From contig NC_037092.1 of the NCBI RefSeq assembly GCF_002994745.2, forward strand, positions 3,090,501-3,154,500: a DNA stretch of 64,000 nucleotides. Direction: 5' to 3'. Source of the DNA: Rosa chinensis (taxonomy: Eukaryota; Streptophyta; Magnoliopsida; Rosales; Rosaceae). The notes below the pieces were generated by a model, which saw nothing but the letters and a program-made list of their open reading frames with translations, was not told the DNA's origin and made no database searches. Shown one piece after another: positions 11,281 to 23,172 of the stretch (position 1 is its first letter; every line of letters begins with the position of its first letter). The translations under genes were made by a program, and so were the position numbers.

Positions 11281-12337
11281 GTGTGTGTTAACCCCATTCA
11301 ACCACGCGGCAGTTTTTCATTTAGTAAAACACTAAAGCAATCAAAACGTTTCTCTCTGCCCATTTTACCCTCTGTTTCTTATATCGGGTCTTTTGGTTGG
11401 TTCTCTTCTCCCTCATCATCTCTCCGTTCTTCTTCCTGAAGAAGTAGAGCCCAGCCCAGCTTCTAATTTTGTTCTACTTATTGCACCTCAAAATTCATGG
11501 AGAAAATACCAAAATTATTATAATTAATTATTAAATAAAAGGCTGCATGTTTCTTTGAGTTCCTAATAACAACAGCTTTCGGGAAATCTGAATCTTCTGA
11601 GAATTAAGTGCTAATCATTTGATTATTAGCTTTCTGAATGCATAGAATATTTTCGTCCAGAAGCAAAAATTTAAGTTGTTTCCAACTAGTAACCCATTAT
11701 ATATATATAGCAAGAAGCCAGCAATTTCCAAATAGCTTATCACTAGGTCTTCTCTAACTAGATCTGTTTATGGTTTCTTTCTTTTTTTGTCCTTTTTCAA
11801 TGAAGTTGGTATTTATTCTGTCTGGGCTTTTGTTCTTCAGATCATCTGCCTTTCACACCCCAACATAATCAAATCTCAAATGGAAAAGATTTTTTTTTTT
11901 TTTTTTTTTTTGAATTTCTGCAAAAGTTTTGAACCGAACGAGAACGAGTTGAAAACTCCGGGCAATCCAATCTAATTTCTACCTCCGAGAATTAAACTAA
12001 AAAGCATAGCAGATCCAACGCAATTGCAGAAGGAGTTTTACGAACTCAATTTGGAATCGCATCCTAAACTTGAAGTGGTTAGATCCGGTAGGTTTTCGTT
12101 ATCGGAGAGAAGGCTTTGGTCACGAACGATTTGGCATGTTGGGCTCGGGTCAGGCAGACAGGAGAACACAAAGGTCGGGTCGGGTCGGGTCCGGGTAGGT
12201 GGAGGACTCTGAGAGAAGACGCAGAGGGTAAAATAGGGAGAGAAACAATGCCACATGAGGAGAGAGAAACGATTTGACTGTTTTAATTCTTTAACAAATG
12301 AAAAACTGCCACATGGCTGAGTGTGATTAACACACAC
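11281..12337. mobile_element. TIR element immediately upstream of TPS1
   Basis: About 1.06 kb bounded by ~110-bp inverted repeats. The left arm runs GTGTGTGTTAACCCC, GCGGCAGTTTTTCATTT, CGTTTCTCTCT and ATTTTACCCTCTG; the right arm is its complement, ending TTAACACACAC. Flanks ATGTATTTC and ATACACTTC match at 6 of 9 positions, all differences being transitions, so an aged 9-bp Mutator-type duplication is plausible. The element ends 129 bp before the TPS1 start codon, so part of the TPS1 promoter lies in or against it. A poly-T run lies at about 11890-11910. Confidence 0.7.
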
Positions 12338-12466
12338 ATACACTTCACTTCCCATCACGCTTCCGTTTCCTATAAATGGGGTCACCCTGACCCTCCATTA
12401 TTACACCAAAACCAGCATCTCTCTTTCAAGCTTCTAACTTATTTCTCTCTAGACTTGAAATAGTCA

Positions 12467-14871
12467 ATGACGTTCATTCTTCAAGCTCATTCTGCCTCCT
12501 CAAAGTCTCAGACTGTAAGTAGATTAATAAAGCTCATCGGTGGAAATTTGCCACAGTTTCTTTTCCTTTTACGGGTTTCATCCTTACTCTGTCAAGTTTT
12601 TCACTTTTGCATGATATATACATACAGGCTGATCTTCACGTCCGTCATCAAGAAAAACTGAAGGAGTTGAAGGAAACACTCGCAAATTCCGGGGAAGATC
12701 AACTGCAGCAATTGGTTGTGGTTGATGCCATGCAACGCCTCGGCGTCGCTTATTACTTCCAAGAAGAAATTGATGCAATTTTAGAGAAGCAATACACCAG
12801 GTCATCAGCTTATAATGATAATGACGATGGCAATCATCAACTTCTTGAGGTTTCCCTACGTTTTCGACTATTAAGACAACAAGGCTTCCCTGTAACTCCA
12901 GGTAGATATTGTTCTTCTCATCTTGTCTTCACTAGAATTCAACTATATATATGTAATTTACATATCATTAGAGAAGGGATAGTCCGTCTCAATCTATTAG
13001 TTTAGTATGTTGTCGAAATAATTACTTTCAGCCGGGGTAGAAGAGTATAATGTGGTCAACTGGTCATATACTAGGTATTTAAGGTGGGGCTGTGCTTTTG
13101 TAACATTTGAACATGAAAAGGAAAGTCGTCGATAATATGTACTGACTTAATGAGGGTGACAGATGCAGAGGCATGTAACAAGATCAAGAACAATGAGAAA
13201 CTCAAATCCGGACTAATAGCTGGTGATGAAGACATAAAAGGATTAGTGGAATTATGTGAAGCATCTCACTTGGGTTTCCACGGAGAAGAAACGCTTGACG
13301 AAGCAGGAAAGCTCAGCCGCCAGCTACTCACTGCCTGGGTCCCCAACAATCTCAAAGATCATCGCGCAGCACTTGTCTCGCACACACTGGAGCATCCTTA
13401 TCACAAGAGCTTGACAAGATTCATGGCCAAGAACTTTTTGAATAATTTTCAAGGCCAAGAGAAATGGGTTTGTTCTTTACGAGAGCTAGCAAACCTAGAG
13501 TTCAACATGGTTGAATCCATAATCCGAAATGAAATCCTACAAGTATCTCGGTCAGTATACTAACTAGTACTTCATTTAAAAGAATGTTAAATCATTTTTG
13601 GTTCTTATTGTTCTTTACTTAATCTGAGTTTTTCTTTCAACATCTTATAGATGGTGGAAAGAACTAGGTTTGACCAAAGAGTTGAAGTTTGTGAGAGACC
13701 AGCCAATTAAATGGTACACATGGCCGATGGCGAGCCTCGTTGATCCACGATTATCAGATGAAAGATTTGAACTCACAAAAGCAATCTCTCTTGTTTACAT
13801 TATAGATGACATTTTTGACGTTCATGGAACTCTGGATGAACTCACTCACTTCACAGCAGCAGTTGCGAGGTATATATGCGCATATGCATAATGCACGTGC
13901 ATGTACATATAACCTCACATCACAAAAATCTAATTAGTTCGTTCCTAATTGAAATATATATATAAAAAATATGCAGATGGGATACTGATACAAATGATGA
14001 GCTACCGAATTACATGAAAACATGTTTCAAGGCTCTTAATGAGATTACCAATGATATCAGCGAGAGTGTCTACGAAAAGCACGGATGGAACCCTATTGAA
14101 ACCCTAAGAGAGTCGGTATGTGTACATATATCAAGTAATAAGTGACTAATTAGCCATTTAATTAACTCTTGTTTGAATATTTATCACTGAGAACGTTGTA
14201 TTGATGCTACAGTGGGCAAGATTGTGCAAGGCATTCTTAGTAGAAGCAGAATGGTTTAGACGTGGGCAGTTGCCAAACTCCGAGGACTACTTGAAGAATG
14301 GGATTATCAGTTCAGGGGTGCCTGCAGTTTTAACCCATGCCTTCTTTATTCTTGGTCAAGATATGACCAAGGAAACCATAGATCTTTTCAACAACATCAA
14401 CTTACCTAGTATCGTGTCTTCAACGGCCACGATACTTCGGCTATGGGATGACTTTGGAAGTGCCATGGTAATGTGTTCCTATAACCATTTTAGTTGGATA
14501 GTTTAATAAAGCTTAGTTAAAAATTAATGGGACTAATTTATCGAACTAATTAACTGCAGGACGAGGAGCAAAATGGGTATGATGGATCATACATGCAGTG
14601 CTATATGGAAGAACATCCAGGCTCTTTGGTCGAAGAAGCGCAAGCATATGTAATCCGAAAGATTTCGGATGAATGGAAGTACCTCAACCAAGAATGCTTC
14701 TCTTGCAATCCATTTTCAGAGTCCTTTACACAACTCGCTCTCAATGTTTCTAGAATGGTTCCCATGATGTACGATTACAATGCCCATCGTCGTCTTCCAA
14801 GCCTTGAGGAGAATATGAAGTCGTTGCTTTTGGATAGTTTTTTTTCAAAGGCATCACTCATGGCTAGCTAA
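12467..14871 (+). CDS. Terpene synthase TPS1 (linalool/nerolidol synthase-like, TPS-g type)
   Basis: Seven exons with GT-AG introns: 12467-12514, 12628-12901, 13163-13550, 13651-13869, 13977-14115, 14213-14467, 14560-14871 (544 residues). Class I terpene synthases ionise a prenyl diphosphate. The metal-binding motif DDIFD is at residues ~289-293 (exon 4), and the second motif DDFGSAMDE at ~435-443 straddles the exon 6/7 junction. [11 protein letters not shown] and [10 protein letters not shown] are further family marks. The short N-terminus has no RR(x)8W motif and no evident plastid transit peptide, which points to the TPS-g group of acyclic terpene alcohol synthases; a cytosolic enzyme is inferred. 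The start was chosen as the first ATG after a 5' leader, before a 16-codon exon. TPS1 retains the intron in the NSE/DTE region that TPS2 and TPS3 lack. The product (linalool, nerolidol or geraniol type) cannot be read from sequence. Confidence 0.93.
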
Positions 14872-15558
14872 GCGCGGGAAACCCATGCAGTAGATCAATT
14901 TATGAATGAGGCCGGCCATAAACAAAAGCTTTCTAGATTTATGTAAAAGCGCCAAGATTGAATGTCTTGAGAACTATAAAAAAAAAAAATGTTTTAAGAA
15001 ATGAAGGAATGAGTAATAAATAAAGTCTCGTTTGGTAAGATTTTTGTTCTTCTATCTATTTATAGTTGTAATTTTTTTATTTCATGATATAGGAGAAACA
15101 TATGGCAGAAGTGAAAGAGTATGTATATCTGAAACAAAAATTTAGAAACGTTCAAAAATTATCTGAAATAGTGTGAAGCATAAAGTGTGTAGAAAATATA
15201 TGAGCTTTGGTCATTTATATTGGAAAATGATTATAGATTGAGCTACCTACAAGCTAGTTCCCATGTTGCAGTGGACTCAACCCCAAAATCTAAAAAGAAA
15301 CATATCATAACCTTCCAAAATCTAATGGCTCTAAATTATTTTGGTTTTCTTCTAAAAAAAAGTTTTTTTTTTCTTTTCATTACACTCATGCTTAGATTTA
15401 AACAACAATTTTTTTCTTCAATCAAGAATTCTATTCATTTCATGTAATTCAATCGATTTGCATATATATTCGATCAATTGATTTGTATAACACATTTATA
15501 GGAATATATGTATATATATTTTTCGTCCAATATATATATATATATATATATTTATTCA
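14872..15558. other. 3' flank of TPS1
   Basis: AT-rich sequence with poly-A/T runs and a TA microsatellite at its end (about 15533-15552). The open frame 15220-15447 has no recognisable content. Probably 3' UTR followed by plain intergenic sequence. Confidence 0.5.
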
Positions 15559-15948
15559 AAGCGAGGCCTCACTCTGAAATTAAAGTGTGAGGTTAGAGTT
15601 TAGAGTCATTTTTTGGTCTCATATCCACATCTCGACTGTTCAGTTTTTAGGTACTAATGTATAGATCATCTTTGCAAATTTTCAGCCAAATTGATGATTT
15701 TTAAGGTATCTAACTTATTTAAACCAATGGACGAACTGACTATGTCCAACCTTAACCGTACTAGCTTTAAGGCAGTTATCAATGCCTTAACGACTATCAA
15801 TTTGGTTGAAACTTTGCAGAGATGATATATCTATACACTAGTACCTAAAAACTAAATGGTCGCATATTAGTCGAGATGTGAATATGCGACCAAAAAGTGA
15901 TCATAAACTCTAAAAGCGTACTTTAATTTCAGAGCGAGGTTTCACTCT
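15559..15948. mobile_element. Foldback element between TA microsatellites
   Basis: About 390 bp that folds on itself. The left arm carries GCGAGGCCTCACTCTGAAATT, TTTTTGGTC, CACATCTCGACT, TTTTTAGGTACTA and CAAATTGAT; the right arm carries the same strings inverted, ending AATTTCAGAGCGAGG. It sits between TA runs (15533-15552 and 15961-16004), consistent with insertion into a TA target. No coding potential. Confidence 0.7.
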
Positions 15949-15958
15949 GGATAGGATT

Positions 15959-16027
<69 letters not shown>

Positions 16028-16983
16028 GTTGTGGTGTAAAAAGTTGTTTGTAAATAAATTTAATAAAATTAATTTGGACAATTGGACATACGTATTTTTT
16101 AAATTCAATTTATTAATGCTATTTTTTTTAGAATAAGAAACAAATTTTATTCCTTAATTGAAAATAATGAATGTCCTTGATTCACCCCTTATGAATCTAA
16201 AAGGAAATATAAAAGGGTAAATTTGGTGTTGCAAGATTATGATGTGGCAAGATATATTATGTGGAATTGAAAATAAATTTTTTATTTGCTTACATGGCAT
16301 AACACTTAAAATTTGAGGCCACAAATCTTAGACCTCATTGAAAGCCCCTATCATTGCCCTTAAAAGTATGGAGCACAACAACGATATGAGATAGCTAGAT
16401 TCAAATCTATAGACATTATCATGCAATTGTTACGTTTTTCGGCCCCCTGAAATTTCCTAAAGATGGATCATGTGCAACAGATGAACAATCGTTACGTACG
16501 TCGGTACAACATGGATCATGCGCGTACTACTAAAAGGCATCAAGCATGGATCACGTGCATCATATATAGCCAGTTCATTGAATTGATATCTACTAAAAAT
16601 TTAGGGTACGTTCTACTTTTGAAATCATGTGCATATATAGTACGTAGTAGACCACTATGCCAAACTTATTTTCTAAAACCCCCAGATTACTTTAAAGGGT
16701 AGTAGTTCATGAAGATTAGACCTGTCTGTGCAACAAGCCAACAAATCAATGCGTCAATTCTTGAGATGCTGTTAATCACCCCGTTAATCGAGCACTTTTT
16801 TTTTTTATGACAAATCGAGCACATTGTTTGTGCAACTTTTATCAACTGTTTCAATGATCTATGAGGTGTTTTGCAAGTAAAAAAAAAATTAATAAAAAAG
16901 ATCTATAAGGTGTTTATGTTTTAGTTCAAAAGATATTAGTACTAATAATAGTTAGATCATCGATAGCTGGCTTTTCTTTTAGA
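15949..16983. other. TA microsatellite and duplicated block delta (copy 2)
   Basis: A long TA run at 15961-16004 is followed by GTTA repeats. From about 16440 the sequence carries a diverged version of the block near 4030-4380, with CATGGATCATG-type strings repeated three times (about 16462-16556). No gene supported. Confidence 0.5.
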
Positions 16984-17345
16984 ATGGAGTTTGTCAGTTC
17001 CCCTTTACATATCGAACGACTAGTCTTGAAGAATGGATTAGAGCTGTTGCAGGCTATGCAGATTACACGAGCTGTTGTGGAGATCGACTGCTTACTTGTA
17101 GTTCAGGCTATTAACTCATTAACTGTGGATATTTCCCCATTGAGTGCCTTGATTACTGATAATCTGATATCAAGGCTCTACTAGCTGCAAGTCCGGATTT
17201 TAAACTCTGTTTTGCTCCTCTACAGGCTAATATAGTAGCTTACAGATTGGCTAACTTTAGTTATGAGTCTAATGTCCACATAGACTGGTTTGTTAATGCT
17301 CCAGAATTCATCCTGAATGCCCTCATATACGATTTTAATTGTATC
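16984..17345 (+). pseudogene. RNase H-like (RVT_3) domain relic of a LINE
   Basis: Translation gives a LINE-type RNase H C-terminal half: ERLVLKNGLELLQAMQ, VVEIDCLLVVQAINSL, then, after a one-base frame change near 17180, AASPDFKLCF, ANIVAYRLANFSYES and a tail ending FILNALIYDF. The frame is broken after 17184 and there is no reverse transcriptase upstream. A degenerate retroelement remnant, not a gene. Confidence 0.65.
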
Positions 17346-17850
17346 TAGTAATAAAATTCCTATCTTCCTCAAAAAAACAAAAAATAGTTGGCTCATTGAT
17401 ATATATTCTTATTTGTTTTTTTTGCTATATTATAGATTGTTTTGAATATATCAAACTAGGTATATACAAATAAAATTTATTTTAATCTCGCGACCATCAA
17501 GTTCGAGGTACGTGAGAAGTGTTCGTTATCGAGTTAAGTTAGGTTTTGATAACTTCTTAATTTCTTCTTTTATGTGTTAATAAAATGAAAACTCGCGGGT
17601 AGCTCTTCCCCCCGAGTTGTTAGCCCTTTTCTATTAGACTGCAGGTAATTCATACTAGAACTGACTAGGACTAAGATGCTAATCTCGTCTAATCTTATAT
17701 TTAATGTTTATCAATGTACATGTGTATCGACTAGATTTTACCAAAAGTCAAGACCTAATCAACAAGCTCGTTCCCCTGCTAGGTAGCAATACTGAATATA
17801 ACAGTTTGCTTTTATGTGATTGTTGGGATGTCATTTCCTGCTAGCAATCC
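17346..17850. other. Intergenic, nothing recognised
   Basis: AT-rich, no open frame of note, no repeat seen inside the window. It ends where the first tandem unit starts. Confidence 0.45.
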
Positions 17851-19404
17851 TAGCATGCATGTGCTTGGTGGGTCGGCTCCGTCCTTCTTCCCTGAGTCCT
17901 TGTTATAGCCCCACTGAAATAAGGAGCCACATGCATCTGAATAATGTCAATCTGTGTGCTGTGTGTGTAGGAGGATGGGTTCGTAGTCATAATTGATTAA
18001 GCACACAGTGGATAATGAAAGACCAGCATTTGTAGGTTTTCTTTCTCTGGTCATAAGTGATCAAGCACACAGTGGATATTTCCGACCAGAAAATTAAAGA
18101 CAAGCGGTACATTTGTATCCGCATAATATCGTCTTCCTAAGGGAATCTGACCCACATAAATAACGCCATTGACGAAGAGCATGAGTGATTGGGAGACCTA
18201 TGATGGTGTCCCCTAGATATTCTGGAATCTCCGCGCTACGTTCGGCGTTTACACGGTGATGAGGACCTAGCATCCTATGATTTCTTATGGCCACACACGT
18301 GTTTTTGTGTATCACGGTCGCTCACGTTTACCCTACTAGCTCACTTTTACACGTAGTTGGATCAATTCTACAGTAGACGCGTCTCTACAATTTATAATCA
18401 ATTAATCATGTTGCAGACCTTCCTAGCTCGATCATTTTTAAGATGTTTTTAGAAGAAGTTTTGTTCAAATATGAATCAATCCGAAATTAGTCAACTATTT
18501 GATTAATATCAAATTCTGATTTAACAATAAATTTATGTTGAGGGTGATTGTTTCAAATGAAGCTAAGAAATAAATAGTTTAATCCTTGAATTATAATTTA
18601 TATTACATAAATATTTTCATTTTCATTCTTTAGAAAAATTAAGATCATTTTAACCAAATGATAAGTACGTGGACATAACATGCATGGTTGGTGTGGGGGG
18701 AGTTGTACAGCACTACAGTGCATTATTTAGAAGAATCAAATCAATCAATAGCCTCCACTAGATATGCATTAGCATTTTGCGGCAGATAACTATAAATTTT
18801 ATCACGTGCTATAATCACGAATTTGTTTAATTATTGGATTCCTTGTTCACTCGGCTATCGATCTCCTGGTCCAAATTTGAGCATTGTGTAGTCCATTTAT
18901 TCACCCGTACGGCCATACCTAGTACAGTAGTACCCTTGGAATTGACAGGAAACACAAGAAACATGCGATCCTTGTCTTCTTTCAATTTCTCAAGTTTTCA
19001 AAAACTATTTGATCTTTTTCTCTTGGGTCTAATCTTTGAAATTATATCATGCATGACGAGATCATTTGTGTTATGTACTGAAACTGAACAGTTGCAAATC
19101 GAGACTGCGTAAGCATTAAGCATATTATAGTCTTATTTACATAAGCATTATGGTCAAGTGAGGTTCACATTATGAAAACCAAAATCCCTCTGTTTCATCC
19201 ATCCAGCATTATTACACTCTAGTATCTTGAATTCGTGATCAGATAGAATCTTTCATTTTCTATATCACACCTTAGTATTCACTCCAATTGTATTGGATTC
19301 ACAGACAAGTTTTAAGAAATTTCAACTTTCAACTGTATTAAATTCATGGACTACTATTAAGAAATTGTTTATTGAGTTGGTAGAAAAGAAAAACTTGAGT
19401 TTGA

Positions 19405-20775
19405 GGGAAAAAAATACAAACAGTACCCAACCTATGGCCCACTAATAACTTCAGTACCCAAGTTTTCAAAACTATCACTTTGGTACCCAGGTTATCTAGC
19501 CCGACCCAACTTTAGTACCTAAAACACTGTTGACCGTTACGGTGTTAGCCACCTGGCAAACTTTGAAGGGTATTATAGTCCCTTCGCTGTTCATCTTCTT
19601 CTTCCTTACACTCTCTTCGTCTGATCAGCCATCACCCATCTTTCTCTCTTTTTTTCTTTTCTTTGGGCTGGGTCACAATTTTTTTTTTCCACTCTTTCTC
19701 TCTTCTTCCTTTTTTCTTTTCTCTCTTCTTCTTCCACTCTTTCTCTCTTTCTTCTTCTTTCTTTTCTTTTTCTTATTTTTATTCCATTTTCTCCTCTTTT
19801 CTGTCGTCCCCTCCCCACCGTTTCTGCACTTTTCTTCTCTTTTCTGTCTTTTTCTCCTCGTCTTTTCTCCTCTTCTCTTTCTTCTCTTTTCTGTCGGCCA
19901 TCCTCATCCTTTCCTCCCTATTCTCCTCACCTTTTCTGTTTTCTTCTCTTTTATGTCATCTCCTCCTCTCCCCAAAATCAGCTCACTTCCTCTCTCCAAA
20001 ATCAGCTCACTTCACACAGGAAACACACTACACTCTCTGCTTTCCTATGGATCCACCACTGATTAACGATGCTTCTTTCTTGGCGATGAACCCGACGGGG
20101 TACAGCCTGGCAGAGATTTGGCCGTTCGGCGGCGAGCCGGGCCGGTTGGAGGAATCGACGGTAACGGAGTAGAGTGGTGACGGAGCAAATTTGGGTGTAA
20201 GTTGTAGATTTCAAACTGGTTTGTGATTGTTTGTGCAAATTTGGTGTTGGAATTTGGGAAATGGATAGTGAAGACAAATCTTCCAAAAGAACCCAAAAAA
20301 AAACTTGAGGAAGAACTTGGCAACCTAAGATTTCGCCCCCTCAATTTAATTTTCTGGTTCCGTCCCTGTTGTTGGCGAGGGTGCCGTAGTTGACGCCGAT
20401 GGAGTACGCGGTGGTGGCGAGTTGAAAGAGGAGAAGGGAGAGGACGAGGTTGGTTGCTGCTACCATGGTTTAGGCGGGGGAGGGGGGGGGCTGCTGGAAG
20501 AATTTTTTTTTTTTTGGTCGTTGATAATGGTTAGAGAGAGAGCGAAGAAGAGGTAAAAAAAAAAAACAATATATATAAATAATGAATTAAATCTGAAAAG
20601 ACGAAATTACCCTTCAATATATGCCACCTGTCAGACGCCGTTACTGAGTTAACGGCTTCAGGTACTAAATTTGGGTCGGGCTAGATAACCTGGGTACCAA
20701 AGTGATAGTTTTAAAATTTGGGTACTGAAGTTATTAGTGGGCCATAGGTTGGGTACTGTTTGTATTTTTTTCCCT
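19405..20775. mobile_element. MULE, family 1, copy 3 (Pack-MULE with captured sequence)
   Basis: 1371 bp. Long TIRs are related to family 1: the left end has TACAAACAGTACCCAACC and CTATCACTTTGGTACCCAGG, the right end GGTACCAAAGTGATAG and GTACTGTTTGTA. Instead of the short core of copies 1 and 2 the interior holds ~1.1 kb of unrelated DNA: a pyrimidine-rich tract (19615-19970), GC-richer coding-like pieces (20040-20170) and a glucanase gene start (20367-20466). Units 2 and 3 have the uninterrupted sequence GAGTTTAAA at this point. No 9-bp duplication is visible here. The long open frames on the T/C-rich strand (19530-20172) are composition artefacts. Confidence 0.8.
20367..20466 (-). pseudogene. 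Captured start of a GH17 beta-1,3-glucanase gene
   Basis: The minus strand from ATG at 20466 encodes a signal-peptide-like start (MVAATNLVLSLLLFQLATT) followed directly by AYSIGVNYGTLANN. That is the diagnostic N-terminus of mature glucan endo-1,3-beta-glucosidases of family GH17, whose first strand is usually IGVNYG. The similarity stops after about 33 codons. It lies inside a MULE, so it is read as a captured 5' exon piece rather than a gene. Confidence 0.75.
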
Positions 20776-21105
20776 TAAATGATTAAATCAATACATAGTT
20801 CAATACTATTTAGAGATTATCTTTAAAGAGTGTTGGTAAAATGAATTCTTTCGAGCATGACCCTGGAGTGCCGTAGGAAAAAAAAACGTGAATATAAATG
20901 ATTTGGCAGAAATTATTATGGACGCACAGAATCATCATTGGCGGACCCAATTAAGGACAACCGAGGACTTATTCATCCACCGACTCTTTGCTATAACTCT
21001 TATAAACATCGTTGATCCATCATATATATGCCCCAAATGCTCAATATTTTCATTTTCTACGCTAAAATAAAGAGATATGCCCCAATACTTCAAATAATAT
21101 ATTAA

Positions 21106-21916
21106 GAGTTTTTCTATTGGAACCTTCAAATTTGCTCACTTGACCTCTATGCTTTTTGCACCTCTTATCAAATTTTCAAATACTAAATTCACTCACTACA
21201 CCTCACTAAATAACCCCACTCATATAATTTGCAAACAAACTATTATCTTTAAAATAAAATAAAACTTAGCCATTTCAATGATTAGTTACTCTATAATTTT
21301 AATTACATGTCTATTCCTTAATCAGACAACATAAATCTCTTATCCAATAAAAAAAATCAAAAATAAAATAGCATGAACTATTGTGTGATTTTTTTTTAAA
21401 CTTTTTTTTTCTTTTAGATGTGCAAAAAACAAAAAGTAATCATTTTTTTCTTAATGTTTTTTTTTCTCTATTTTCTGCACCTCATGATTAATTATTTAAT
21501 TTTTTTTTATAGTTTTTCTATAAATGCTAGCTCTTTTTTTTTTTACAAATATAATAGTTAGACTTAGATTTAGGTTATAATATGATTTATCTTGCTCCCT
21601 CACAATATGTGTTCAACATGTATATCATATATTTTTATGTCACATGATCTTAATCATAGTTTTAGCTCTTATTAAATATATATGAATGCTTTAATGAGTA
21701 TGTAGTGAAATTGGAAAATGAAAATACATAAGGAAAATAATAAAGAATGCAATCTGATTATTATTGAACTGGAAAGTCTAGAGAATAAAAATAATATTTT
21801 TTTGATGTAATTATTGTCCTTAATAGTCATTTTATAGTAGGTTATATATGTAATTTAATAATTCGATTATAAATGAGGTCAAGTGAGCAGATTTGGAAGT
21901 CTTAATAGAAACACTC
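21106..21916. mobile_element. Non-autonomous TIR element, family 2, copy B
   Basis: 811 bp, the same family as 5515-6380, with ends GAGTTTTTCTATTGGAACC and AATAGAAACACTC. A perfect 9-bp target duplication ATATATTAA is present at 21097-21105 and 21917-21925. The paralogous place in unit 2 (about 42609-42620) reads straight through with one ATATATTAA, which is the empty site. A TA run follows at 21926-21952. Confidence 0.9.
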
Positions 21917-21919
21917 ATA

Positions 21920-21958
<39 letters not shown>

Positions 21959-22049
21959 CAAATTGATAAGACAAGTCCAAAAGCTGTAGGCCTGTCACTG
22001 CCAAAAAGACAATTTTTTTTTAGAGTGCTATTAAACAACATTTAATAAA

Positions 22050-23172
22050 GGAAAAATTTTACAAACAGTATACTAAGTAAATGCCACTAATAATTTCTAT
22101 ACATAAAGTTCTAAACCGAGCATTTTGGTACACGAAATCTGAAATTCGACCCACTATCTAGACATGACGTCAATAACGCCGTTAATTTAAAGAGTAATAT
22201 GGTCTATTCAGATTTTTACTATGAGCAACCGACCTTCTCTCTCTGGGCACCCAGCGTTCCCTCTCTCTCTCTCTCACTGTGATTCTATCAGCACCCCATC
22301 TCTCTTCCCCCCTCCCAATCCCGATCACCTCTGCAATTCCAACCATCCACATCTTCTCTCTATTGGATTCATCAAACAACCATTGCAACAAGAGCAAAAC
22401 TTACAGTAAATCAACATATATCAAAAGCACTATTCAAAACTAGTTCATACGAGGATTCAATACAATCTGGACACTTGACCACCAACGCAATTTCCATGTT
22501 TTTCAATTCTTAATATGGTAGCTAATCAACATGATGCCAATTCCATTGTCCAGCATAATCAATCAACATATAATAGAGCCAAAATAAGCATATGTCCACC
22601 ACCCATTCCAATTCTGCACCGAGAAGAACAATCGCAATGCCCAGACCTTAGGATTCAGAATTTACCTTCGACAATCATAATAGCTCAATCTGAGCTAATA
22701 GATTGCTGAACAAGAATGAACTTGCAGCCACGCTACTCGGTGAACGTCGAACGAAACAGAGCACATCCCGATCTTCTCTTTCATGCCGCAGTCCAGCAAG
22801 GACCCAAGAGCATCTTCTTGATCCTAGAATCGAGGCCGGCCGCCAGAAGAATGGATTGATCTGAAAGGGAAGATGGAGAGGAGATGGGTTCTGGGGACAG
22901 AGAGGTGTGAGGATAGTGGCAGCTGTGCTGGTGCTGAGTCGGGGTCGAGAGAGAGAGAGAGAGGAGATCTGTTTTTTTTTTTTTTTTTTTACTAAAAAAG
23001 TGAGTGAGAGTACTAAATTACCCTTTAACAAATGAACAATGACATAAAAGTTAACAGCGTTATTGACGACGTGTCTATATAGTGAGTCAGGCTTCAGATT
23101 TCGTGTACCAAAATGATCGGTTTGAAACTTTATGTATCAAAATTATTAGTGGACTGTTTGCAAAATTTTCCC
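22050..23172. mobile_element. MULE, family 1, copy 4 (long, divergent core)
   Basis: 1123 bp. Ends GGAAAAATTTTACAAACAGTA and the complement of GGGAAAATTTTGCAAACAGTC; inner TIR strings include TTTGGTACACGAAATCTGAA against TTCAGATTTCGTGTACCAAA. A perfect 9-bp duplication TTTAATAAA lies at 22041-22049 and 23173-23181, and unit 2 has the empty site at about 42721. The core (about 22190-23000) is CT-rich leader-like DNA plus an unidentified coding-like stretch and a T-rich run at 22973-22990. It may be captured sequence; I do not recognise the source gene. Confidence 0.88.

Noticed and set aside
19530..20172. Two long plus-strand frames rich in F, L and S
   Set aside because: They lie on a pyrimidine-rich tract inside a MULE; residue composition follows the CT bias and no domain is visible.
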